Shown here in pieces: positions 29,123 to 37,627 of a stretch of DNA of 64,000 nucleotides (its first letter is position 1; the number at the start of each line of letters is the position of its first letter). Source of the DNA: Brucellaceae bacterium (GTDB lineage: Bacteria; Pseudomonadota; Alphaproteobacteria; Rhizobiales; Rhizobiaceae). A program made the translations under genes and the position numbers. The notes below the pieces were generated by a model. That model made no database searches, was not told the DNA's origin, and worked only from the letters and a program-made list of their open reading frames with translations. The stretch is from contig JACKJV010000003.1 of NCBI GenBank assembly GCA_020637775.1, forward strand, positions 186,001 through 250,000. Direction: 5' to 3'.

Positions 29123-30184
29123 GTGATTCGCATTTCAATCGATGCCATGGGCGGCGATTTCGGGCCGTCGGTCGTTCTGCCCGGGCTGGAGCATGTGCTT
29201 GAGCGCCGCAGCGACGTGACCTTTTTGCTGTTCGGCCGGGAGGAGGCGATCCGCCCGGTGCTGGACGGGCTTGAGCGCCTGAAGAAGAACGCCGAGGTCT
29301 TTCACTGCGAAGTCTCGGTTGCCATGGACGACAAGCCAAGCCAGGCGCTGCGCAACGGCCGCTGGAAATCGTCCATGTGGCGCGCCATCGAGGCGGTCAA
29401 GAAGGGCGAGGCGGATGTCTGTGTCTCCGCCGGCAATACCGGCGCCCTGATGGCCATGTCCAAGTTCTGCCTGCGCACCATGGCCAATATCGAGAGGCCG
29501 GCCATCGCCGCCATCTGGCCGACCGCGCGCTCCGAAAGCGTGGTGCTGGATGTCGGTGCCACGATTGGCGCCGACGCCCAGCAATTGACCGATTTCGCCA
29601 TTCTCGGCGCCGCCATGGCGCGGGCGCTCTTCGGCGTCGAGCGCCCCACGGTGGGCCTGCTCAATGTCGGGGTGGAGGAGATCAAGGGGCAGGAGGAAGT
29701 GCGCGAGGCCGGGCGCATGCTGCGCGACGCCGGCCTGCCCTCCATGTCCTACCATGGCTTCGTGGAAGGCGACGATATCGGCAAGGGGACGACGGATGTC
29801 GTGGTCACCGAGGGCTTTTCCGGCAATATCGCGCTCAAGACCGCCGAGGGCACGGCCAAGCAGATTGCCGGCTATCTGCGCGCGGCCATGCAGCGCACCT
29901 TCATGGCCCGCCTCGGCTATGTCCTGGCGCGCGGCGCCTTTTCCTACCTGCGCGAGAAGATGGATGTGCGCAAGGCCAATGGCGGCGTGTTCCTCGGCCT
30001 GAACGGCATTGTCGTCAAGAGCCATGGCGGAACCGATGCGGAAGGTTTTGCCGCTGCCGTCGAACTCGGCTACGACATGGTCCGAAACCGGCTGATCGAA
30101 CAGATCGGGCGAGATCTGGAGCGGTTCCATGCCGGTGCTGCCATCAAAGCGGGCCAGACGGCCGCGACAGGGGAAAGTGAATGA
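29123..30184 (+). CDS. plsX: Phosphate acyltransferase PlsX
   Basis: 353 residues starting with GTG at 29123 (GAAAGAG upstream), reading [15 protein letters not shown]. PlsX makes acyl-phosphate from acyl-ACP for phospholipid synthesis. Family motifs are [30 protein letters not shown] and VVTEGFSGN. It overlaps fabH by ATGA, the classic lipid operon. Confidence 0.96.
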   Translation: MIRISIDAMGGDFGPSVVLPGLEHVLERRSDVTFLLFGREEAIRPVLDGLERLKKNAEVFHCEVSVAMDDKPSQALRNGRWKSSMWRAIEAVKKGEADVCVSAGNTGALMAMSKFCLRTMANIERPAIAAIWPTARSESVVLDVGATIGADAQQLTDFAILGAAMARALFGVERPTVGLLNVGVEEIKGQEEVREAGRMLRDAGLPSMSYHGFVEGDDIGKGTTDVVVTEGFSGNIALKTAEGTAKQIAGYLRAAMQRTFMARLGYVLARGAFSYLREKMDVRKANGGVFLGLNGIVVKSHGGTDAEGFAAAVELGYDMVRNRLIEQIGRDLERFHAGAAIKAGQTAATGESE

Positions 30185-31152
30185 TTCGCTCGGTGATTCT
30201 TGGCGCGGGCTCTGCCTTGCCGCGCCGCGTCATGGCCAATACCGATTTCGAGAACATCGTCGAAACCTCGGATGAGTGGATCGTGCAGCGCACCGGCATT
30301 CGCCGGCGCCATATCGCTTCCGAGGATGAGACCACGGCCTCGCTGGGTGAGGCGGCCGCCCGCGCCGCGCTGGAGGCCGCCGGCCTGGAGCCCGGCGACA
30401 TCGACCTCATCGTGCTGGCAACCTCGACCCCGAATCACACCTTTCCCGCCACGTCGGTGGAAATCCAGGAACGCCTCGGCATTCGCCATGGCTATGCCTT
30501 CGACTTGCAGGCGGTGTGCTCCGGCTTCGTCTACGCCATCAGCACTGCCGACCTGCATCTGCGCGGCGGCATGGCCAGGCGCGCGCTCGTCATCGGCTCG
30601 GAAACCTTCTCGCGCATTCTCGACTGGAACGACCGCACGACCTGTGTGCTTTTCGGCGATGGCGCCGGCGCCGTCGTGCTGGAAGCCAATGAAGGCACCG
30701 GTACGATTGCCGACCGCGGCATTCTGGCCGCGTCGCTGCGCTCCGACGGCTGCCACAAGGACAAGCTCTATGTCGATGGCGGCGTCTCGACCACGGGCAC
30801 GATCGGTCATCTGCGCATGCAGGGCAGGGAAGTGTTCAAGCACGCCGTGGGCATGATCACCGACGTGATCGAGGATGTCTTCGGCCAGGCCGGTATCACC
30901 GCTGCGGACATCGACTGGTTCGTGCCGCATCAGGCCAACAAGCGCATCATCGATGCTTCGGCAAGGAAGCTCGGCATAGCCGAGGAAAAGACGGTCATCA
31001 CCGTCGACCATCATGGCAATACATCGGCGGCCTCGGTGCCGCTGGCACTGACCGAAGCCATCGGCGACGGCCGCATCAGGCAAGGTGACCTTGTGCTTCT
31101 GGAAGCCATGGGCGGGGGCTTCACCTGGGGCGCGGTCCTGGTGCGGATGTAG
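30181..31152 (+). CDS. fabH: Beta-ketoacyl-ACP synthase III
   Basis: 323 residues. Thiolase fold with the Cys-His-Asn triad intact: C113 in [11 protein letters not shown]250 in [11 protein letters not shown] and N280 in HHGNTSAAS. It condenses acetyl-CoA with malonyl-ACP to start type II fatty acid synthesis. Translationally coupled to plsX. Confidence 0.97.
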   Translation: MIRSVILGAGSALPRRVMANTDFENIVETSDEWIVQRTGIRRRHIASEDETTASLGEAAARAALEAAGLEPGDIDLIVLATSTPNHTFPATSVEIQERLGIRHGYAFDLQAVCSGFVYAISTADLHLRGGMARRALVIGSETFSRILDWNDRTTCVLFGDGAGAVVLEANEGTGTIADRGILAASLRSDGCHKDKLYVDGGVSTTGTIGHLRMQGREVFKHAVGMITDVIEDVFGQAGITAADIDWFVPHQANKRIIDASARKLGIAEEKTVITVDHHGNTSAASVPLALTEAIGDGRIRQGDLVLLEAMGGGFTWGAVLVRM

Positions 31153-31272
31153 GCGAAAACGCTTTTGCTGCTTGCATTTGCGAGCCAATCAAATGGCAAT
31201 GCACCTTGACCTCGGCTGCAAGTCGTGAGTAGGTTTCAGGCTATCAGGGAGAGGACGGGCTGGAAGCGGCGC

Positions 31273-31590
31273 ATGAGCGGGAAAACAATTACTCGCGCTG
31301 ATCTGGCGGAGGCAGTCTACCGGAAGGTGGGATTGTCCCGCACGGAATCGGCCCAATTGGTTGAGATGGTCCTTGACGAGATCTGCGACGCCATCGTGCG
31401 TGGTGAGACCGTGAAGCTTTCGTCATTTGCCACGTTTCAGGTGCGTTCGAAGAACGAACGCATCGGGCGCAATCCCAAGACCGGCGAGGAAGTGCCCATC
31501 CTTCCGCGCAAGGTCATGACGTTCAAGGCTTCCAACGTCCTCAAGAGCAAGATCATCCAGGCTCACAAGCTGGCGCGCGGCAAGGAGTGA
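31273..31590 (+). CDS. ihfA: Integration host factor subunit alpha
   Basis: 105 residues from the ATG at 31273 ([16 protein letters not shown]); a longer frame from 31225 lacks family similarity at its N-terminus. The DNABII fold includes the [25 protein letters not shown] arm with the Pro that kinks DNA near residue 65-70. IHF-alpha pairs with IhfB to bend DNA. In rhizobia this gene sits between fabH and the MerR gene, as here. A candidate promoter TTGACC is at 31206-31211. Confidence 0.95.
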   Translation: MSGKTITRADLAEAVYRKVGLSRTESAQLVEMVLDEICDAIVRGETVKLSSFATFQVRSKNERIGRNPKTGEEVPILPRKVMTFKASNVLKSKIIQAHKLARGKE

Positions 31591-31694
31591 GCCGCATGCG
31601 CCCTGCGCGTGCTTGCATCGGGCTTCCGACAGGGGTCTGATGGAAAAGCATGATTCGTTGGCGGCGCCTGCCGCCCAGGGGGAGAGCCGACGCG

Positions 31695-32240
31695 ATGGAA
31701 AAGAGCCCGGACGCCTTCAGGACCATTTCGGAAGTGGCCGAGGAACTCGACCTTCCGCAGCACGTCCTGCGCTTTTGGGAAACCCGGTTCAACCAGATCA
31801 GGCCGATGAAGCGCGGCGGCGGCCGGCGCTATTACCGGCCGCAGGATGTGGAACTGATCAAGGGCATCCGCCATCTGCTCTACGATCAGGGCTACACGAT
31901 CAAGGGTGTGCAGCGGCTCATCAAGGAAAACGGCGTCCCGTTCGTGGTGGCGCTCGGCACGGGAGACGTGTCCGCCATCGAGGCGATCGCCCAGAAGAAG
32001 CAGGCGGAGCTGGAGGCTCACAAGCCTCATCCCGCGCCCGAAGGCCCGGTTGACGAGGACAAGCTTGTCGGTCAGGCGCGGCCCAAGCAGCCCCGCCGCT
32101 TTTTCGGAATGGGCCGGCCGGACGACGAAGGGCCGGTCGAAGCCGGCGCCGGCAAGCTTTCCAAGGACAATCGCGCCCTTCTGCAGGAAGCGTTGTTCGA
32201 TCTGCTGGAGTGCAAGCGCCTTCTGGATCAGGTCCGTTGA
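31695..32240 (+). CDS. MerR family transcriptional regulator
   Basis: 181 residues starting at the ATG at 31695 ([14 protein letters not shown]). The MerR helix-turn-helix is at about 8-78 ([32 protein letters not shown]). The rest is charged and lacks the cysteine-rich metal-binding or a recognisable drug domain. A close relative next to ihfA is conserved across Hyphomicrobiales with unknown target. Confidence 0.88.
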   Translation: MEKSPDAFRTISEVAEELDLPQHVLRFWETRFNQIRPMKRGGGRRYYRPQDVELIKGIRHLLYDQGYTIKGVQRLIKENGVPFVVALGTGDVSAIEAIAQKKQAELEAHKPHPAPEGPVDEDKLVGQARPKQPRRFFGMGRPDDEGPVEAGAGKLSKDNRALLQEALFDLLECKRLLDQVR

Positions 32241-32287
32241 GGCCGCCGGAAGGCTGACAGGAAGCCCGGAACGGGGAGGACGAACCC

Positions 32288-32581
32288 ATGGCAGCCTTCA
32301 TCATCGCCGATGTGGATATCCGCGACGCGGAAGCCTACAAGGAGTATCTTCCCAAGGCCAGGGCGCTGGCCGAGAAGCATGGCGGACGCTACCGCGCCCG
32401 CGGCGGCGAACTGGATGTGGTGGACAGCGAATTGTGGACACCGACACGCCTTGTCATCATCGAGTTTCCCGACATGCAAAGCGCCCAGGCCTTCGCCCGC
32501 TCCGACGATTACGCGCCGGTGGCGGCGATCCGCCATGCCAATTCGAAAAGCACGGTGGTGATTGTCGACGGCATCGACTGA
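32288..32581 (+). CDS. DUF1330 domain protein
   Basis: 97 residues, a ferredoxin-like alpha+beta fold of the DUF1330 family (dimeric alpha/beta barrel). Visible motifs include YKEYLPKARALAEKHGGRY, RLVIIEFPDMQSAQAFA and a C-terminal strand STVVIVDG. Function is unknown; family members are small soluble cytoplasmic proteins. Shine-Dalgarno GGGGAGG at 32272-32278. Confidence 0.85.
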   Translation: MAAFIIADVDIRDAEAYKEYLPKARALAEKHGGRYRARGGELDVVDSELWTPTRLVIIEFPDMQSAQAFARSDDYAPVAAIRHANSKSTVVIVDGID

Positions 32582-32661
32582 AGCGCCTGCGCCGATGCCT
32601 TCGTGGCCAGGGTGATCCTGGCCTCCGGCTTGCATTGGTTTCAAAAGACGTCCCGGAAAAA

Positions 32662-32738
<77 letters not shown>

Positions 32739-32803
32739 ACGGTTGGCCTTCTAGCTGGCAACGCGCCCGCTGGCAACCGGAATAATCACGCGGGCAGCGC
32801 ATT

Positions 32804-34072
32804 TCACGTCTGGCCGGATGCCAGGGCCGGATGCGTGCGGCCTGCCGCACGGGCCGTTTGAACCCTGTGTTCCAGTGCAATGACGCCCCAGACCATGCCG
32901 AGCAGAATGTAGAAGTGGCGCCAATGGTCGATGTCGATCACGGTGCCGAGCAGGATGTGGCCGAGAAAGGCGACATAGGCGGTCATGAAGAAGGGCTGCC
33001 ACGGACGAGGCCGGAACAGGATGCGCAGACCCGCGCCAAGGGTCCAGACGACGAGCAGGAAGAACGAGCAGAAGCCCAGCCAGCCATAGTCCATCAGGGC
33101 CTTGAGCCAGATGTTGTGCGTGTCCTCGCCGAAAATCAGGCCGAAATTGAGCGGGCCGATGCCGAGCGGCTTCTCCGTCGCCATGATGAAGCCGATGATA
33201 TGGCGCGCAAACCGGCCGAGCCGCGCGCCGTCATAGTCCTGTACCAGGCGGGCTCGTGTTTCGAAGAGCGCCGCGACTGAAGGGATCTGGAGAGCGATCA
33301 GGATCGCCACGACCAGCAGCAGGACCGCCACGGCGGCCATGATGGCGATCCGCAGCCGGAAACGCGTGGACCGGTTCTGGATGACCATCAGGCCGACCAG
33401 CAGCACGATGCCGAGACCGTAGAGGCCCCACGCCCCGCGCGAGAAGGAAAGGAAGACGCCGAGCGTGATGAGCAGCAGCGGAACGGCGACGCGCGCCATG
33501 TCGTGCAGCCGTCCGGATATGAGCCGGTAGACGAGATAGAAGGCGGGCGCCGCCAGATAGGGCCCGAACACGTTCGGATCCTCGAAGGCCCCGGCCGCGC
33601 GGGTATAGCGCGTGAAGATTTCAGCACCGGGAAAGAGATGGAAATAGCCGAGAATGCCCAGCAGCGAGGTTGCCGCCGCGCCGGTCGCCCAGGCGATGAA
33701 GATCGGCTTGAAATAGTGCGGCCGGCGCTCCAGCACCGCGGCAAAGAAGATCGCCGTAAAGCCGAGGAAGAGGGAGACGGCGAGGTAAAGCGGCGTATCC
33801 CTGAGTTCCGCCATGGTCAGCATCGACAGGAACCCGCCAATGTTGAACGTGATCAGCAGGATGACCAGCGGCATGATGCTGCGCGAGAACGTGAAGGCGC
33901 CGGCGAGCGCCCAGATCGGCATCAGCGCTGCCATGTAGAGCTCGTAGGGTGCCGGTTCCCGGATCACGAAACCGGCAAGCATCGGGGCGATGGCCACCGA
34001 GAACGTGGCGGCCATGCCGGCGAGCCTGGCATGGACAACGGCCCGGGGTATGTCCTGTGCGACCGCGCTCAA
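32804..34072 (-). CDS. O-antigen ligase/Wzy-like polysaccharide polymerase
   Basis: 422 residues, about 11-12 membrane helices with a periplasmic loop near residues 275-320 carrying the Wzy_C features RGAWGLYGLG and GPLNFGLIFGEDTHNIWL. Proteins of this family polymerise or ligate Und-PP-linked glycans. The likely start is TTG at 34072, sharing TTGA with the stop of the glycosylphosphotransferase gene, so translation is coupled. No other ligase is nearby. It matches HfsC/I-type polymerases of holdfast loci in position but this is inferred. Confidence 0.8.
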   Translation of the reverse strand: MSAVAQDIPRAVVHARLAGMAATFSVAIAPMLAGFVIREPAPYELYMAALMPIWALAGAFTFSRSIMPLVILLITFNIGGFLSMLTMAELRDTPLYLAVSLFLGFTAIFFAAVLERRPHYFKPIFIAWATGAAATSLLGILGYFHLFPGAEIFTRYTRAAGAFEDPNVFGPYLAAPAFYLVYRLISGRLHDMARVAVPLLLITLGVFLSFSRGAWGLYGLGIVLLVGLMVIQNRSTRFRLRIAIMAAVAVLLLVVAILIALQIPSVAALFETRARLVQDYDGARLGRFARHIIGFIMATEKPLGIGPLNFGLIFGEDTHNIWLKALMDYGWLGFCSFFLLVVWTLGAGLRILFRPRPWQPFFMTAYVAFLGHILLGTVIDIDHWRHFYILLGMVWGVIALEHRVQTARAAGRTHPALASGQT

Positions 34073-35616
34073 TAGGCGTTTTCCGTTTTCAGAAGCCGGA
34101 TCGGTGTGAGGAAAAGGATCTTGAGATCGAACAGCAGCGACCAGTTCTCGATATAGTAGAGATCGAACTCGGTGCGCCGCTGGATCTTCTCGTCATTGTC
34201 CACCTCGCCGCGCCATCCGTTGATCTGCGCCCAGCCGGTCACGCCGGGCTTGACGCGGTGGCGGGCGAAATAGCCATCCACGACTTCGTTGAACAACAGG
34301 TTGTGCGCCTGAGCGGCAACCGCATGCGGGCGCGGCCCCACCAGCGAGAGCGATCCGAAGAGCGAATTGAAGAATTGCGGCAACTCGTCCAGCGATGTCT
34401 TGCGGATGAAGCGGCCGACCCTTGTGACGCGTGGGTCGTTCTTGGTGACGGCCTTTTTCGCGGTCGGGTCGCACATGTCGGCATACATCGAGCGGAACTT
34501 GTAGACCTCGATGATCTCGTTGTTGAAACCGTGCCGCTTCTGCCTGAACAGGACCGGCCCCTTGCTTTCCAGCTTGATGGCGATGGCCACCGCCGCCATG
34601 ATCGGCGCGAAGGCGATGACCGCGAAGGCGGAAAAGACGATGTCGAAGATCCGCTTGGCGACCGAATCCCAATCGGTGATCGGCTTGTCGAAAATGTCGA
34701 GCATCGGCACGTTGCCGACATAGGAATAAGAGCGCGGGCGGAATTGCAGCATGTTCGTATGGGCCGACAGGCGAATATCGACCGGCAGCACCCACAGCTT
34801 CTTCAGCATGGTCAGCACCCGCCGCTCGGCTGTCAGCGGCAGCGCCACGATCATCATGTCGATGCGGGCGATGCGCGCGAATTCCAGCAGGTCGTCGATA
34901 TTGCCGAGCTTGGGATAGCCGGCAACGATCGGCGGCGAGCGGCTGTCGTCGCGGTCATCGAAAATGCCGCAGATCCGCACGTCGTTGTAGGGCGAGCGCT
35001 CGATGGAGCGGATCAGCTTCTCGGCTTCCTTGCCGCCGCCCACGATCACCGCGCGCCGTTCCATGCGCCCGTTGCGCGACCAGCGGATGACGAGACGGGA
35101 AATGAACAGACGCAGCACGATGATGCCGCCGAGACCCGTCAGGGCCCAGCCGGCAAACCAGACGCGCGAGAAATCGGCCGAGTTCTTCAGGAAAACCGAT
35201 GCCAGCGCCATCAGGGCGAAGGCCCCGGCATAGGCGATGACGGAGCGCCCGAAGCGCAGGAAGGGCCGCCGCAGCCGAGTGATGCGATAGCCTTCGGCGA
35301 ACTCGAACGCCATAACGGTGAGGATCGAGCCGAAGAATATGGTCGGCGAATAGACTGCCGCGCTTGCCGGCGAAATCCCGACATAGTGGAAGAAGACCAC
35401 GAAGCCCGCGATACTCATGACGGAGAATTCCAGCAGGCGCACAATGCCGCTGATCATGCCCGGAGACAGGGAATCGTCGCGATATTGCGCCGCCACCGTC
35501 TTGGCCATCGCATTGAGCGCACGTTTCTTTTCCGCCTGCTCCTCGTCCGGCTGCGCCTTGAACGCACGCACCGTCTCGGGTGAAAACGTGTCTTTCGGAT
35601 CGATCTTGTTCATCAT
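34069..35616 (-). CDS. Undecaprenyl-phosphate glycosylphosphotransferase (HfsE/UppE/WcaJ-like)
   Basis: 515 residues. Four hydrophobic helices (about 62-185), a CoA-binding-like domain (about 190-310; RRAVIVGGGKEAEKLI), then a catalytic bacterial sugar transferase domain (about 315-510). That domain has the family motifs KRIFDIVFSAFAVI, LESKGPVLFRQKRHG, YKFRSMY, TSLDELPQF, LSLVGPRPHAV and KPGVTGWAQINGWRG. It transfers the first sugar phosphate to undecaprenyl phosphate at the inner membrane. It overlaps the Wzy-like gene and lies downstream of the GT4 gene. Confidence 0.92.
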   Translation of the reverse strand: MMNKIDPKDTFSPETVRAFKAQPDEEQAEKKRALNAMAKTVAAQYRDDSLSPGMISGIVRLLEFSVMSIAGFVVFFHYVGISPASAAVYSPTIFFGSILTVMAFEFAEGYRITRLRRPFLRFGRSVIAYAGAFALMALASVFLKNSADFSRVWFAGWALTGLGGIIVLRLFISRLVIRWSRNGRMERRAVIVGGGKEAEKLIRSIERSPYNDVRICGIFDDRDDSRSPPIVAGYPKLGNIDDLLEFARIARIDMMIVALPLTAERRVLTMLKKLWVLPVDIRLSAHTNMLQFRPRSYSYVGNVPMLDIFDKPITDWDSVAKRIFDIVFSAFAVIAFAPIMAAVAIAIKLESKGPVLFRQKRHGFNNEIIEVYKFRSMYADMCDPTAKKAVTKNDPRVTRVGRFIRKTSLDELPQFFNSLFGSLSLVGPRPHAVAAQAHNLLFNEVVDGYFARHRVKPGVTGWAQINGWRGEVDNDEKIQRRTEFDLYYIENWSLLFDLKILFLTPIRLLKTENAY

Positions 35617-35674
35617 GGTCCCGCAAACCCGGCAAGGCCTTCAATTCGACGGGCCGCAGGTTAACAGGCGGGTG

Positions 35675-36826
35675 CTAAGAAACCCTTGCGCCGGACGAAA
35701 GGATGTCCCGGTAGACCGCGATCACCTGTCGGGCCATCGTCTGCGCTGAAAAGCGGGCCTTGAGACTGTCGAGGCCGGGCATGGCGGCGTGGAAACCCGC
35801 CTCGTCGTCCAGCGCGGCCTGCATGACATCCGCCAGCTTGTCCGCATCCGGCACGGTGAGGGCTGGCGAGCCCGAACCGAGGATTTCCGGAATGCCGCCG
35901 ACCCGGCTGGCGATCATGATCTTGCCGGCGGCCAGCGTTTCCAGAACGGTGTAGGGCAGGGCCTCGGCCCGCGAGGACAGGACCATGATGCGCCCGAGGC
36001 GGAAGGCCTCGCGCGCCGGCATCGGCATGTGAAACCGGATCCGGTCCTGTGCCCCGGCGGCCCGCACGCGCTCCACCAGCATCGTCCGGTCCTCGCCGTC
36101 ACCGACAATGACGGCCGTGGCGGGCGAACCATCCACCCGTTTTACCTTCAGGACCGCGTCCAGGAACAGGTCCGGCCCCTTGAGCAGCCGCAACATGCCC
36201 ATGAAGAGAAAGTCCGCGGCATCGGGGGCGGCCGTCACGGGCTCGAACTCCTCGGGCGTCAGCCCGTTGTAGATCAGTTCCGATCGGCAATGTGGCGTGC
36301 CGACCTTGGTCAGGAAGGTTTGCCGCTCATGCTCCGACACGAACAGGATGCAGTCGCTGACGCGCGAAAGCTGCTTTTCCAGCGCGAAGAAGAACCGCCC
36401 GGTATTCGTGTCCGGGTCGTAGTGCAGGCTTCCGCCATGCGGTGAATAGAGGCGGGCCACGCGAGACCTTGAAACCCGCAGAAGTGAGCCGAAAACGCGG
36501 GCGTAGACGCCGCCCTTGGCGCCGTGCCCGTGCAGCACGTCCGGCTTCAATCCGTTGATAAGCTTGTATGTCCTGGCGGCGGCGGTGATGTCGCCAAGCC
36601 CGATATGGCGTTGCATCGCGGTTCGCTGCACGCCCAGCGCCAATTCCGGCTCCAGTGCTTCGAGCATGCGGTTTTCGAATTCGCCGCCCGTCGTTGAATC
36701 GCAGATGATGCCGACCCTGTGGCCTTCTGCCTGTTGTGCGTGCGCCAGATCGCGGACATGCCGGAAAATGCCGCCCACCGGAGAGCGAAAGCAGTGGACG
36801 ATGTTCAGCGGCCGCATGTCGGTCAT
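35675..36826 (-). CDS. Glycosyltransferase family 4
   Basis: 383 residues with two Rossmann-type halves. The N-terminal half opens with NIVHCFRSPVGGIFRHVRDLAHA, and the C-terminal half has the GT4 motifs DFLFMGMLRLLKGPDLFLDA, VIVGDGEDR and SRAEALPYTVLETLAAG (the E-x7-E catalytic pair). It should add a sugar to the lipid-linked repeat unit in the cytoplasm. The gene starts 21 bases after the Wza-like gene's stop. Donor sugar unknown. Confidence 0.9.
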   Translation of the reverse strand: MTDMRPLNIVHCFRSPVGGIFRHVRDLAHAQQAEGHRVGIICDSTTGGEFENRMLEALEPELALGVQRTAMQRHIGLGDITAAARTYKLINGLKPDVLHGHGAKGGVYARVFGSLLRVSRSRVARLYSPHGGSLHYDPDTNTGRFFFALEKQLSRVSDCILFVSEHERQTFLTKVGTPHCRSELIYNGLTPEEFEPVTAAPDAADFLFMGMLRLLKGPDLFLDAVLKVKRVDGSPATAVIVGDGEDRTMLVERVRAAGAQDRIRFHMPMPAREAFRLGRIMVLSSRAEALPYTVLETLAAGKIMIASRVGGIPEILGSGSPALTVPDADKLADVMQAALDDEAGFHAAMPGLDSLKARFSAQTMARQVIAVYRDILSSGARVS

Positions 36827-36847
36827 GAAACGGTTCCGGCCCCGCCG

Positions 36848-37414
36848 TCAGAAGAAGCGTTCGCGCACATAGACGGTATCGCCGGGCAGCAGCGGGTCGG
36901 ACAGCATGACGCGCCCGGTCATCACCTTGCCGTTGATGGTTCGCGTGACATCGACACTGCCCTGGCTGGCGCGCGCCGAAAAGCCGCCGGCCAGCGCCAC
37001 GGCCTTTTGCACGGTCAGGCCCGGCACATAGGAATATTGCCCGGCCGCGCCCACTTCGCCCATCACGAAGATGGGCCGGTAGCGATCGACCTCGACCGAT
37101 ACGTCGGGATCGCGGATGAAGCCCTGCCGCAGCGCCTGTGCCAGCGCGATTTCCAGTTCCGCCACCGTATGGCCGCGGGCCGGAACCTGCCCGATGAGCG
37201 GGAAGGCGATATGGCCCGACTGGTCGATGGAGTAGGTGTTGGTCAGTCCGTCCTGTTCGAACACGGTCACGCGGACGCGGTCGCCCGCATCCAGCCTGTA
37301 GGGCTGGTAGAGCGCCTTGTGAAAGGCTGGCGGCGTCGGCTTGTAGGCCGAGCATCCGGCCATGCCGGCGAGGGCCAGGGAAACGGCTGTAATGGTGAAT
37401 ACGCGACGGTTCAT
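36848..37414 (-). CDS. Wza-like polysaccharide export lipoprotein (HfsD/UppC-like)
   Basis: 188 residues from the ATG at 37414; an extension to 37471 would precede the signal peptide. A lipoprotein signal ends in LALAGMAGC with lipid-modified C21. Then come a Poly_export domain (about 38-115; YRLDAGDRVRVTVFEQDGL) and an SLBB-like domain (IFVMGEVGAAGQYSYVPGL). It forms the outer-membrane/periplasmic export channel. At 188 residues it is much shorter than Wza, as in HfsD-like small exporters. First gene of the minus-strand polysaccharide operon. Confidence 0.88.
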   Translation of the reverse strand: MNRRVFTITAVSLALAGMAGCSAYKPTPPAFHKALYQPYRLDAGDRVRVTVFEQDGLTNTYSIDQSGHIAFPLIGQVPARGHTVAELEIALAQALRQGFIRDPDVSVEVDRYRPIFVMGEVGAAGQYSYVPGLTVQKAVALAGGFSARASQGSVDVTRTINGKVMTGRVMLSDPLLPGDTVYVRERFF

Positions 37415-37627
37415 CAACGCTGACCTTTGTGAATCGGCAGGTTCGCCCGGACACGCACCTGCATTCGTCAACGTCGTTTATCTGTTGTTAGGGTTAATAG
37501 CCGGTAAAGCTGCCGCGACTTCATCGGGACGCGGCGCGGAAACACAAATGCGGAAAGCTTCGGGAATTAACTACAGCTAAACCAAACCTGTTTACCATGA
37601 TCGCCATGTAGTATTCGGAGTAGAAGC
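37415..37627. promoter_or_regulatory. Divergent promoter region of the polysaccharide locus with a CtrA-like box
   Basis: This 213-bp gap separates the Wza-like and Wzz-like genes. It is AT-richer than its neighbours. TTAA (37567-37570), 7 bases, TAAAC (37578-37582) resembles the CtrA consensus TTAA-N7-TTAAC with one mismatch. GGAG (37617-37620) is the Shine-Dalgarno of the Wzz-like gene. CtrA binding is inferred. Confidence 0.35.
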
